Origin: Planoprotostelium fungivorum
Taxonomy: Eukaryota; Evosea; Variosea; Cavosteliida; Cavosteliaceae
Assembly (NCBI GenBank): GCA_003024175.1
Contig: MDYQ01000129.1
Location: 248,001-312,000, forward strand
Direction of reading: 5' to 3'
DNA length: 64,000 nucleotides
The notes beneath the pieces are model-generated. The model was given only the letters and a program-made list of their open reading frames with translations. It did no database searches and was not told where the DNA came from. Positions 33,584 through 42,938 of this stretch are shown in pieces. Position 1 is the first letter of the stretch; every line of letters begins with the position of its first letter. The translations under genes and the position numbers were made by a program.

Positions 33584-34152
33584 ATGAGCACTGAGGAACT
33601 CGCCTGCACTTACGCCGCTCTGGCCCTCCACGACGATGGTATCCCCGTCACCGTGAGTCTTCCTTCTATTTCTTCCCTTTCAGATCTCGATCTCAATCAT
33701 TTCTTCTTTTCGATGGAAGTTTGTGATTGTTTGGGTGTTCTAAGTGGATGATTCACAGAGAGGAAACGATATCCTCTCGATGATTCCCTTTTTCATCCTA
33801 AAAACATCTTCTCACACCCTCTTCCCTTCTTTCTTCCCGACCTTTCCCATCTCATTCCCTTTCGTGTATGCCATTCTCATTTCCATCTCAGGCCGACAAG
33901 ATCGCCGCCCTGCTTAACGCAGCCGGAGTCACCTTCGCCCCCTACTGGCCCGGAATCTTCGCCCGTGCTCTTGGAAACAAGAACCTCGACGATCTGATCA
34001 CCAACTCTGGTGGTGGTGCCCCCGCTGCCGCCCCCGCTGCCTCTTCTGCCCCCGCTGCCGGAGGTGCTGCCCCCGCTGCCAAGGAGGAGAAGAAGAAGGA
34101 GGAGCCCAAGGAGGAGGAGGATGACGATATGGGTTTCGGACTCTTCGATTAA
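33584..34152 (+). CDS. RPLP1: 60S acidic ribosomal protein P1
   Basis: Stalk protein of the large ribosomal subunit, forming P1-P2 dimers on P0 to recruit translation factors. Two exons: [20 protein letters not shown] then PVT, a 240-nt intron (long for this genome), then [20 protein letters not shown] and [20 protein letters not shown], an Ala/Pro/Gly hinge, and the hallmark C-terminus [13 protein letters not shown]. 109 residues, normal length. P1 rather than P2 because of the [18 protein letters not shown] start. The leader has three ACTAGTC-like words (33543, 33573). Codons are strongly biased to C-ending forms, as expected of a highly expressed gene. Confidence 0.98.
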
Positions 34153-34740
34153 GCCCCTTCTGCTCTTTCTGAGGACAGTAAATTCTTTTCGAAAAACCAA
34201 ACGCTTCTATGTCTTTTGAATGGATTGTTTCACGTGAGGTTCAACCATGATGCAGAGATGTCTGAGGATGGATCGTGTAGTATTTGATCATCGTTCAAGA
34301 GCCTTTCACGGATGTCATCTTCCAAGCAACATCAAATAGAAATCAGAACCCGAAATATCAACACGAGCGATCGGCTCGAAGATGCGATCCCACCATGAAG
34401 TCTAAATTGCACCGCTGAGCAGATGATACACGAAAGGTGATCATCGCTGCTGTTAGTATTGAGTTTGTCCAAAACAGACAGACCATCATGGTGGTCGACC
34501 GAAATGTTATAAATAAAACATCGATTTATTCCATCTCAGTGTTCTTCTCCTTCTACTTTTCTCACTCGTCTTGATGTATCAGTAGTGAATCACAATGTGA
34601 CATTGAACAAGTGCAGCTGAATCATCTGAAGGTGTAACCGTCTCATCTTTTATTCTCATGACCTTCACCTCCGTGAAGGTAGAGATACAATTCACACATT
34701 TTTCATCTCATTCAACATCCGCTCCAACACCGTGAGCTCA
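34153..34740. other. Convergent 3' intergenic region
   Basis: Lies between the 3' ends of RPLP1 and IFT52. No gene seen. ATAAATAAAA around 34511 may serve as a polyadenylation signal region. Confidence 0.5.
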
Positions 34741-36463
34741 TCACACGTCCATGGGTGCATCTTGGTTCAACTTCTTCCAGTTCACAATCTGCTTGAAGAT
34801 AAACTCCAAAATGTGCTTGCCCGTTCTCCCTGTTCAATGTGAGACATTTTCTTCCTCTCGTCTCATCATCGTCTTCACCTTCCGGTTTCAATTGACCGAC
34901 GACACCGAGGATCTCTCCTGCCTCTCGCACCATGTACTCCAAGTCTTCATCGGCACCAGCCTTACAGACACTGGTCACCTGGGCCAGCCGACTCTTCTCT
35001 GAAGCAAATTGTTCGTCGAGATCAAACAACTCCAGGGGAGGAGGAGGCAGCTCGCTCAGAATAGGAGCGAAGACGGCAGGTTGTAGTGGAGGCAGCGGCA
35101 CTTCGAACTGATGGATGTCAGGCAACATCACGATGAGGGTGATGCGATGGAGGATGAGAGCGATGACACTCACGTGGGGTGGGATGAGGGTGAGAGGGTC
35201 GTGCTTGACGCCCAGATCTTCGTAAAGTGATAAAACGTCCGGGACAAGGTGTGTGTCGAAGGAGAAAAGGTTATCGTCGAACAACTGCATGGGATCCTTT
35301 GGAAGCTCTTCCGTCTCTTGCAGGCAGCAGCGCACTCGCTCGGCCAGCTCTTCTGTGTTGGGAGCGTAGTGATAATCTGAGAGGTCCCAGCTGTCTGCAT
35401 CGATCTGATTCAGATTGAATTCACCCTGCAGCCAACGAAAGATGACCTGAACATCGTGTTACCGTGATGTCATCATCATCGCTCACCTCTTGTAACTTTG
35501 AATTCTCTTCTTCTTCCAACCATTTGTCATCGAATATGGCGGCTGAACCCACAGCAGCCACTCTTCCTGCACCTTTCTTGGTCCAGAAGGAGCAGATGGG
35601 TCGGTTGAGAGGATACGAGATAACACCCGAACAGATGACTGGTACGGCCGGCTTCTGTACGTGCAACGTAGAACCGTAAGGGTAGACGATACTTAGAAAA
35701 GCCGGATTTCCCCTGCGATCGGTGAGAACGTATCATCGAGATGATCTCACTTTTCGGCGTGGCTCTTGTCATCACCGACCGCGATCTTGGGTGTCGTGGT
35801 CGTGGTCAGGAATGTGTTCGCACCTCCGGGTTTTTTACCGGCGATGCGATTAATCTCTTTGTTGATGACACCATCTTGGATCAAAACTTCCTGTCTCCAC
35901 ATCAGACGTGCGATTGAGGTGGAAGCAACACATCACCTTCGGATGTTGATACTTTTGGTAGGACGTGCGGATGACTGAATCGTTGTTTACTGACATTCCT
36001 TCGGAGTGTTAAGACATGGGATGCATTGGCGATCTCACCGTATTCTTCGAGGAAATAATTGAAATTTGTACCCGTCTTGTTGTCTCCTCCCTCTCCTGAT
36101 AAATACAGAACGCTACCTCCCCTCTCGACAAACTCAGTCAGAGCTTTAAACTGTGATCGGTTAATGAATGTGTATCATCATGGACTCACCTCTGACTCTT
36201 TGAATTTCTCCCTTGGTCCTCCAAAAACCAAGATGGAGATGTTATCCAACACCGTCGGCGACAACTCTTCCTTGTTCCTGTTCTTCGTCAGGCCCATCAG
36301 CATCTTCTCATACTCACAATTGAACCTTCTGCGATCTCAGCTTTCTATATAACTTTTTGAAGCCGTTCGTGGGTGTAGCGATCTCCTTCTTCGAAACATT
36401 GAAGACGATGGGTCCGGCGGCTGACGATCTGTCACCGTTCATCTTGTCGTTCGCTGGCGGCAT
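34741..36463 (-). CDS. IFT52: Intraflagellar transport protein 52
   Basis: Core subunit of IFT-B1, needed to build and maintain cilia. Starts MPPANDKMNGDRSSAAGPIV then FNVSKKEIATPTNGFKKLYR. The N-terminal GIFT domain is spread over several exons: ILVFGGPREKFKESE, FVERGGSVLYLSGEGGDNKT, GTNFNYFLEEYGIMVNNDSV, VISYPLNRPICSFWTKKGAG then RVAAVGSAAIFDDKWLEEEE. The C-terminal part has FEVPLPPLQPAVFAPILSEL then PPPPLELFDLDEQFASEKSR, DEDLEYMVREAGEILGVVGQ, and after a last intron KHILEFIFKQIVNWKKLNQD ending APMDV. About 430 residues, eight to ten exons, all family blocks present. With the DRC8-like gene it shows the organism is flagellated. Confidence 0.96.
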
Positions 36464-37024
36464 AGCGAGCTGATTATTTCAATACTCAAAGATGCTTGCG
36501 TTGGCGTGTTATTTATAGACCCAGCAGATCACATCCCTCTACAACACGGAAATTGTCCGGACGTCCCAAGACGGAAAGCGATGAGCTGACGTAGAATGCC
36601 AGAAGCTCAAACAAACTGAGTGATGGAACTACCACACATTATCACTGTAAGACAACACAAGAAGAAACTGGAACGTGATGGCGATGAATCTATGAAGTCT
36701 TTGAATTTCTTATCGAGCCAAAATGAATGATTGAACTTGCAGTAATTTCGGATTATTCATATTCATATCAGGATGTCCCCATACAGTTTAGGCAAAAGAA
36801 GAGCACAGCGATGTACGGGTACAAACAGGTATTACATTCACACCGTTGGATCTCAATTGAAGGTTGACAGCCAGATTACTGCATAATCATACAATCTTCT
36901 GCGAGTAAAGATTTTCATCGTCGATAGTGATCTCATCCCACATGATCTCGACAAAACCACCCAGTCTCAATCGTCAATTTATATTTATGTGACACACCAC
37001 TCGACTTGTGGTGTGATGAATATC
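36464..37024. other. Intergenic stretch
   Basis: Contains the IFT52 promoter and the 3' flank of the next minus-strand gene. AT-rich, with no coding exon recognised on either strand. Confidence 0.5.
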
Positions 37025-37424
37025 TTAAGGATGATGTGATTTCGAGGCGTCCTCGTGTTCCTTCCGTAATTTTCGGCCGAGCAAGATGATTTTGTTTTCC
37101 CATGCCTCATACTCGAACTTGTCAATCATGTACTTTTTGTATTGCTCCTCGCTGGCGCCAGGGATCAGTTGTGGGACCGGCGGTATCGGCCCTGCGACCC
37201 TCTTGGCCTCTTCCTCCCATTTCTTCGCTTCAGCCGCTTCCCTTCGTTTTCTCTCTATTACTTCGGGTGTATCTGCAGCCGGTGGTCCCTTTAGAGGATG
37301 AATCAGTATGGTCGACGGTTATGATGTAAAGAAAGAGAATCACCCTTGGTGCAGGTGGACCTAATGGTGCGGACATCTGCTGCCTTGGGGGTGGCGCCTC
37401 TTCCTTTCCGCTCGCACAACCCAT
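37025..37424 (-). CDS. Small N-myristoylated/palmitoylated protein
   Basis: Two exons encode about 115 residues. MGCASGKEEAPPPRQQMSAP carries a consensus N-myristoylation site (Gly2, Ser5/Ser-like position, Lys7) and Cys3 for palmitoylation, so it should be membrane-tethered. The second exon is a charged helix, GPPAADTPEVIERKRREAAE then AKKWEEEAKRVAGPIPPVPQ, with a C-terminal segment QYKKYMIDKFEYEAWENKII and end ASKSHHP. No known domain. It is divergent from the next gene, which also starts MGCxS, only 151 bp away. Confidence 0.7.
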
Positions 37425-37575
37425 CTTCTCCGAAACTGAATGCTGTCAACCACATGAACCCAGACCTCTGAACACTCCTTTTCTGACTCCATTCCAGCCG
37501 CGAATGCTATATTTATCTTGTGAAGGAGATTCTGGACCAACACCGTTAGACGTACAAGGTCTAGGACGGTTCATC
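37425..37575. promoter_or_regulatory. 151-bp bidirectional promoter region between two acylated-protein genes
   Basis: Both flanking genes begin with an MGCxS dual-acylation signal on opposite strands, so shared control is plausible. No specific element is identified. Confidence 0.45.
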
Positions 37576-39777
37576 ATGGGATGTGGCTCCAGCCGTAATG
37601 CAGTGGTGCCCGTCGGAGAGACACCTGTGAAGAGGAAGAGCAATAGCAGTCAACCAGAGACAGATGATACAGGGAAAGAGAGTAAAAAATCAGAACAGAG
37701 TCAGAAGACAGAAAAAAGTTCGACAGAAGGGAAAGAGGATCATACGTCGACCGTAGATGGGAGAGATGAATCGAACACGTCTAAAACGGCCCAAACAGAA
37801 ACGACTGCCGATGCATCAGTGACAGTATCTGCACAGAGTGATACGTCCACACCTGATAATGCCCCACATCAAGGTGATGCGAAAGATCAGTCACCCACGA
37901 GGAACGGATCATCCACGAAAAATGGAGAGAAAATTCAGCCAGCTCGAAGCCAATCCACAGAGTGGAAGAGACCCCTCGACATCGCATCTCTACGAAAAGT
38001 CTCTCTCACACCTTTGAGTGACATGCAAGCTCGAGCTCCTTCTTTAAAGAGGCAGGGTGAGATCACATCAGGTGTTCATCCTGTGACGTCTCCAGATGTC
38101 AGCGCAGTCTCTGCCCGTAAGACGGTCAAATTACCTCCTCTGAGGTCGGCATCAGCCAGACAGCTGCTGCAAGGAGAAGTTCCCAGCCCACCCACATCGC
38201 CCAATTCGAGGAAGTCTATGCCTCACAGGCTGACACCTCGAGAGAAGGATACCACCACCACACCCAGAGATTCTCCACGCATGGACTCACCCAAGGGACC
38301 TATACGCCTGACACCTCTCATCACGGCGGCAGAGTTTCAATCGCAGAATCTTGCGGAGATCGAGGAAGTGACAAATCTCTTGATGAGTCAGTTCGAGAAG
38401 GAGGATCCAGATGATGGAGGCTTCCTGATCCATTCCAAAGTGAAGAAGGTGATTTCACTCTTCGAGATGCGATAATAACTGTGGTAGATCGTGGAGAAGA
38501 GTGAAGATTGGGCGCCAGTCAAGCTGGAGGAATCGCAAGTGTTGCGTATCCTCGCGGAAGCTGAGCAGAACGGGAAGGGAATGATATTCTATGGAAGGTA
38601 TGCGAAGAAGGCTGCCGCACTGGCAGTTCAGTTCAATCACAAATTTGTGAGGATCTTTCACATCGAGTTCGCATTGATGGATGATGTAGTTGACGCCCTC
38701 AATGGGAAGCATAATACGATGCCTGAATCAGGCAGAGATGAGTCAGATGTTCATACAAGGCTACCGAGAAGCAGGTGAGACGTTTGATTTGATGGTGCGT
38801 CGTCATCGTTTGACATCAACAGCCGCCGGATGGTTGAAGGGTAGTACGATATTGAGTCGGTATGCTCTGCGAAAACTGTTAGAGACATCCAGTATAGGTT
38901 TCACGATCAAAGTGAGAATGGTTCGTGAGACCCTCCTGACGCTTAACAGGAGATCAATACGATCATGTGCAGAGTTGAGATGGATGCCAATGGAAACGTC
39001 AAGATGGATGATCACCTGACTTCTCTCTGCTGGAAGACCATCTACAATTTGGAGGGGTACAACCTGCTCGAACTCGTGCGTCTCTATACATCTCCTCCTC
39101 TCATTTTCGACAGACCAAGATGAAGTCGGGATGGATGGAATACCTTCAGAACGCCTTCAAAGATCAGAAGACAGAAGAATTAGAACCCAGTGAACTGAAG
39201 GACATCCTTCGGGTCTGTCAATTAGGTCTCACCTTCTATCAACTGATGAACATCGTCTCCACCCTCATGCTGGTGAGTCACTCGTAGATGTCCACGGTCA
39301 ATCTGAAGAAGAAAAAGGACAACGGCCGAATCCGTTTCCAGGAGCAGATTGGAGCCATTGCCTCTCACCTGTCTGACTCGTTCGATTCAATGAACAATCA
39401 AAAGCGATACAAGAGACTGGATCACCCGAAGATCCAGGCGGAATTAGTTGTTCACGATATGGGACAAGAACAATTTCTATCCAAGATCAGGTGATGATAA
39501 TGATGATCACCACTGCAGAGGATGCTGACTGTGTGACAGCGAGAAGCTATCATCGAGCCATGCAGATGGTCTCTGCACGATAGAAGAGCTGGTGGAAGGC
39601 TGCAGTGAGGTGGTGGATTTATCCAACGACGAGGTCACTCTACTCCGCTGCGTTCTAGTCGATGCAGACCTCACCCCCGACGAAAATGGGAAGATCTCAT
39701 ACAGGCCCATCCTTCCAGGTTTTTGGAGGGCGATGTACTGGAAGGAATGGTACAAGAGGATCAAGACTTCACTGTGA
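37576..39777 (+). CDS. N-acylated protein with disordered N-half and helical C-half
   Basis: Starts MGCGSSRNAVVPVGETPVKR: Gly2 and Cys3 form a dual-acylation signal. Residues about 20-270 are disordered, rich in Ser, Thr, Lys, Glu and Pro (DTGKESKKSEQSQKTEKSST). A folded region follows: EFQSQNLAEIEEVTNLLMSQ, then SEDWAPVKLEESQVLRILAE and AALAVQFNHKFVRIFHIEFA. After further introns come VEMDANGNVKMDDHLTSLCW, WMEYLQNAFKDQKTEELEPS, RFQEQIGAIASHLSDSFDSM and a C-terminal VLVDADLTPDENGKISYRPI, which looks like an EF-hand loop (D-A-D-x-T-x-D-E-N-G). About 600 residues, seven exons. I do not recognise the family; a membrane-tethered calcium-responsive scaffold is a guess. Confidence 0.65.
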
Positions 39778-39866
39778 GCGATGATGACGTCATCACGAGA
39801 GGTTGTAGATTCAGCCCACAGAATTGTGCATAAAGATCGAGTTGAGCGATTTGACTTTATACATTC

Positions 39867-42608
39867 TCATTTGTTCGCTCCCCAAACTCGAGAGGGCCCC
39901 GTCGTCCACGAAGCCTGTCTCGTCTCGCTTCCCTTCACCTGTCCATCCTTCAATACCCGTTCCCCGCCTTTTTTTTCACTCACCCCCGTCGTTCCTCTCA
40001 TTGGATTGTTTGGTAGGTGGTGACCGATGGTGCTGGTCCGTGAGCCTCTCTTCTCTGGTTCTGCGCTGCTCCACGTGGCCATTCTACCCCTCGGTGTGGC
40101 ATCTGGACCTGACTCGTTGTAGAGGATGCCCATGGACTGTTCTGCGGTACCACCCCCGGGGTTTCTGTGGGAAGTCAGGGTACGTAGAGTACGTACGAGT
40201 CACGTGATGATGAGGGAGGCGAAGCCGGGAGAGCGCATGGGAGGTGCATCAAAGGTGAGGGTGTGCAGTTGATCGTGAGGGAGGCGATACACTACGTTCA
40301 AAACCTTCTCTCGTCTCAATTACAAAGGAAGATGAATGGAAGTACCTTCTCTCCACCGATCCAGACGGAAGAGTTTGAAGCGAAGCCACTGCCTCGGATT
40401 CGGATCCTGTTCCCTCCCTGTCCACCCTTCAATCCCCTTTCCCTTCCCCTTTTTTCACCTTCAGTGGGGCGGCGGCGGGCTCGATCGACAGAATGTTGGG
40501 CTTTCTCACGTCGTGAGAGGCTTGCATTCCCTCCGGAAACGACAACTCTCTCTCTTCGTAACTCGACGGCGGTGTACTCTGTAGAGCGTAAGTACCGTAC
40601 GTATCGTTCCCACGACTCACCCTGGGTGATACTTGTCCCCTCTTCGGAATGTCCACGGCTCGGTTGAATCGAGAAGATGATTGACTCGCAGATGGTCTCT
40701 TCTTCTCTTCTTCTTCTTCCTGATCACCAAAGGCAGACGGTGCACTCACAAATGTAGACAGCATGTCACTCTCCTGATCCAGAGCTACACCCTTCAGCCC
40801 AGAAATTTCACCGAAATTCACCTGAAAAGAACTGGAAGATTCCGTTGAGATCCGCGAAACCACCGTCGGGGTTGATGACTCGGATTTTCTTCGGGCCTTC
40901 TGGACCTGGAGGTACGGACACTTTGACTTCCATAGAGTCAATGTATTCCACCCTCATGGTCGCTGTGTTCGATTGAATGTTCTCCTTCTCGTTCACCACG
41001 TACACTTTCACACTGGAACATCTTCAATCGAATGCATACGGCAGAATCGATGGTGTGAAGGAGTGGATGTCGATCTACAACGTTGTAGACTCACCGATTG
41101 GAGAAATTTTCACCGGTGATGATGATGTTACCCCCCGATGTGGGTAAGACTGCAGGATTGACTGTGACGATGGTGGGGAGGGTCACCGCTTTCCTCATTC
41201 CCTGGCTCTCCGTGTTCCTCGGTTTGAGAAGAGTGTACGATTCTTCTCTCCTCTCTGTGATGGGAAGTTTCGATACCATCGTCAGCTCCTGTTCCGTCCA
41301 TCAGATCTACAACGGCAGTGTAGATGGACGTAATGGACATCATATGTGTGAAGAGAGAATAACAGTGCAATAGATGTGAGCAGATGATGATGTGTACATA
41401 GGAAGAGATGATGACAGTGAAAATATGCGAAGAGATAACGAAATGGAATATCTTTGTGAAGAGAGGATGGTGGTGACACACTCTTGACATGATGCGGAAT
41501 TCGGGTAGATAGGTGGAGACAAACTGCTGACACACGTTCTTGATGTTGTTGACCACGGATTGCTGTCGCTTGTCTGCCGTCTCATCAATGGTCCCCGCCA
41601 CTTGTTTCATCGCCTTCTCCAAGTTACTGAAGAAGATGTTGATCTCTTTCAACAGTTTGTCCAGCGTCTGAGTGCAACGTCAGAGAAGAAGTGTGTGTCG
41701 TCTCACCTTGATGTGGATCTCATTCTCTCTCGTGTGAACACCTTGTATGTCGATGGACATGATCTGATGACATGTGATGAGTCGAAGGAAAGAATAAAAT
41801 AGATGAAAATAGAGGAGATGAAGGGAGAGATCACCTCCCTGGCCTTCTGTAAATCCAATTCGATGGTCTTCATCAGTTCCATCATCAGTGTCGTGTTCTG
41901 TCTCTCATGAGTGGCGATGTGACCCTCTCGATCTCACCTTTACGATGGGTTTTGTCATGGATTCCTCCATCTCACGCTTCCAGATGTCCTTCTTCTTCGA
42001 CAACGTGATATCATCTATGCACTTGTCGCACATGATCACGTCCACTGCACATTATCAGAAGAGGATGATGTATGATCTCACCTGGCTGTTGATTGTTATA
42101 CAACTTTGGAGGGACGAGAGGATGTGTTCTCTGACTGTGATTCTTGCACGTTGTTCCCAAGCAGATCGGGCATACGAACTTCGTCTTAAAGAGGCCAGTG
42201 AACATGGTTCTGAGAGGGTGAACGGAAAGGAAGCATCCAAGATTCTCACTTGCAGATGTGACAGAAGGGGGAATCATCCTGATGTCCTGCCACCGTGGAG
42301 GCTGCAATTGCATTCGGATTGGGAGCTCTCGAGAACCAGCTGGAATTGTTTTGTGACTCGTTGATCGCACTGAAGACAGTGAACGATAACTAAAATGGTC
42401 AGATGGAATCCAAAGACGGGCGATGTGACCGATTACCAGACTATACTTGTGTGTTATTCTCTCGTGGTCCGCTTCTCTTCTCACGTTGGTCTCCTTCCTT
42501 GCCGTTCGAAAGATCTTGTAGCGATCTCGCGTAGCACCTGATGAAACTTGAGATGGACTGTCCTCCAACTCTTCACTCACCCGTATCTTCTGTCGGTGCC
42601 ACATTCAT
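39867..42608 (-). CDS. FYVE-like zinc finger, coiled-coil and IPT/TIG protein
   Basis: Starts MNVAPTEDTGATRDRYKIFR. A Cys/His-rich module follows: SPFCHICK, then FTGLFKTKFVCPICLGTTC and KNHSQR, which reads as a FYVE-type zinc finger (PI3P-binding in most members). Next a coiled-coil region: LMMELMKTIELDLQKAREV, LKEINIFFSNLEKAMKQVAG and VNNIKNVCQQFVSTYLPEFR. Then an IPT/TIG immunoglobulin-like fold: PTIVTVNPAVLPTSGGNIII then TGENFSN, MRVEYIDSMEVKVSVPPGPE and KKIRVINPDGG. After a disordered, Glu/Ser-rich stretch a second IPT-like unit appears: LSIEPAAAPLKGGNRIRIRG then SGFASNSSVWIGGEK. The C-terminus TRQASWTTGPSRVWGANK stops at 39867. About 12 exons; two of its introns (39939-39983, 40418-40458) are near-copies of each other. 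The combination is unusual; role in endosomal signalling is inferred. Confidence 0.75.
39939..39983 (-). repeat. Introner-like intron copy B (45 nt)
   Basis: Minus-strand intron beginning GTGAGTGAAAAAAAAGG and ending GGGTATTGAAGGATGGACAG. Shares purine-rich body and 3' end with copies at 40418-40458 and 43125-43166. Removing it keeps the FYVE/IPT reading frame to the stop at 39867. Confidence 0.75.
40418..40458 (-). repeat. Introner-like intron copy C (41 nt)
   Basis: Minus-strand intron beginning GTGAAAAAAGGGGAAGGG and ending GGGGATTGAAGGGTGGACAG. Removing it joins LSIEPAAAPLK to GGNRIRIRGSGF in the second IPT-like unit. Confidence 0.75.
41075..41090. other. Perfect intronic palindrome next to a 5' splice site
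   Basis: TCTACAACGTTGTAGA, a perfect 16-nt palindrome, directly follows the minus-strand donor GGTGAG in an intron of the FYVE/IPT gene. Related 16-20 nt palindromes occur at about 22183 and 22556. Confidence 0.6.
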
Positions 42609-42938
42609 CTTTCGATTGATGGTCCTTGTGTCGGAACAATTTTTGAATTCTCGCTGTTGTATTCTGGACCAAGTTACGCCTTAAACCATGCAAACAACAC
42701 AACTCATCCTCTATCACAAGTCTAATCGCTGACCGATAACTCATGAGAGAGACAGAAACAACACGAGGTGTCGATAGGATGATGAGATGATGTAGAATGG
42801 TGCATCCATCGAGCGATCACGTCCCAGGTTTATCCAAGTTTGAGAAACTATAATTCGAATAGACTCTCATGCTCTTTCCAAAATTTTCCAGAGACGGTGT
42901 GTAGCTGTGTGTCCTCTTCATCACCCTCTGCTTCTGTC
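42609..42938. other. Intergenic stretch
   Basis: 330 bp holding the FYVE/IPT gene promoter and the 3' flank of the MORN gene. No gene seen. Confidence 0.5.
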
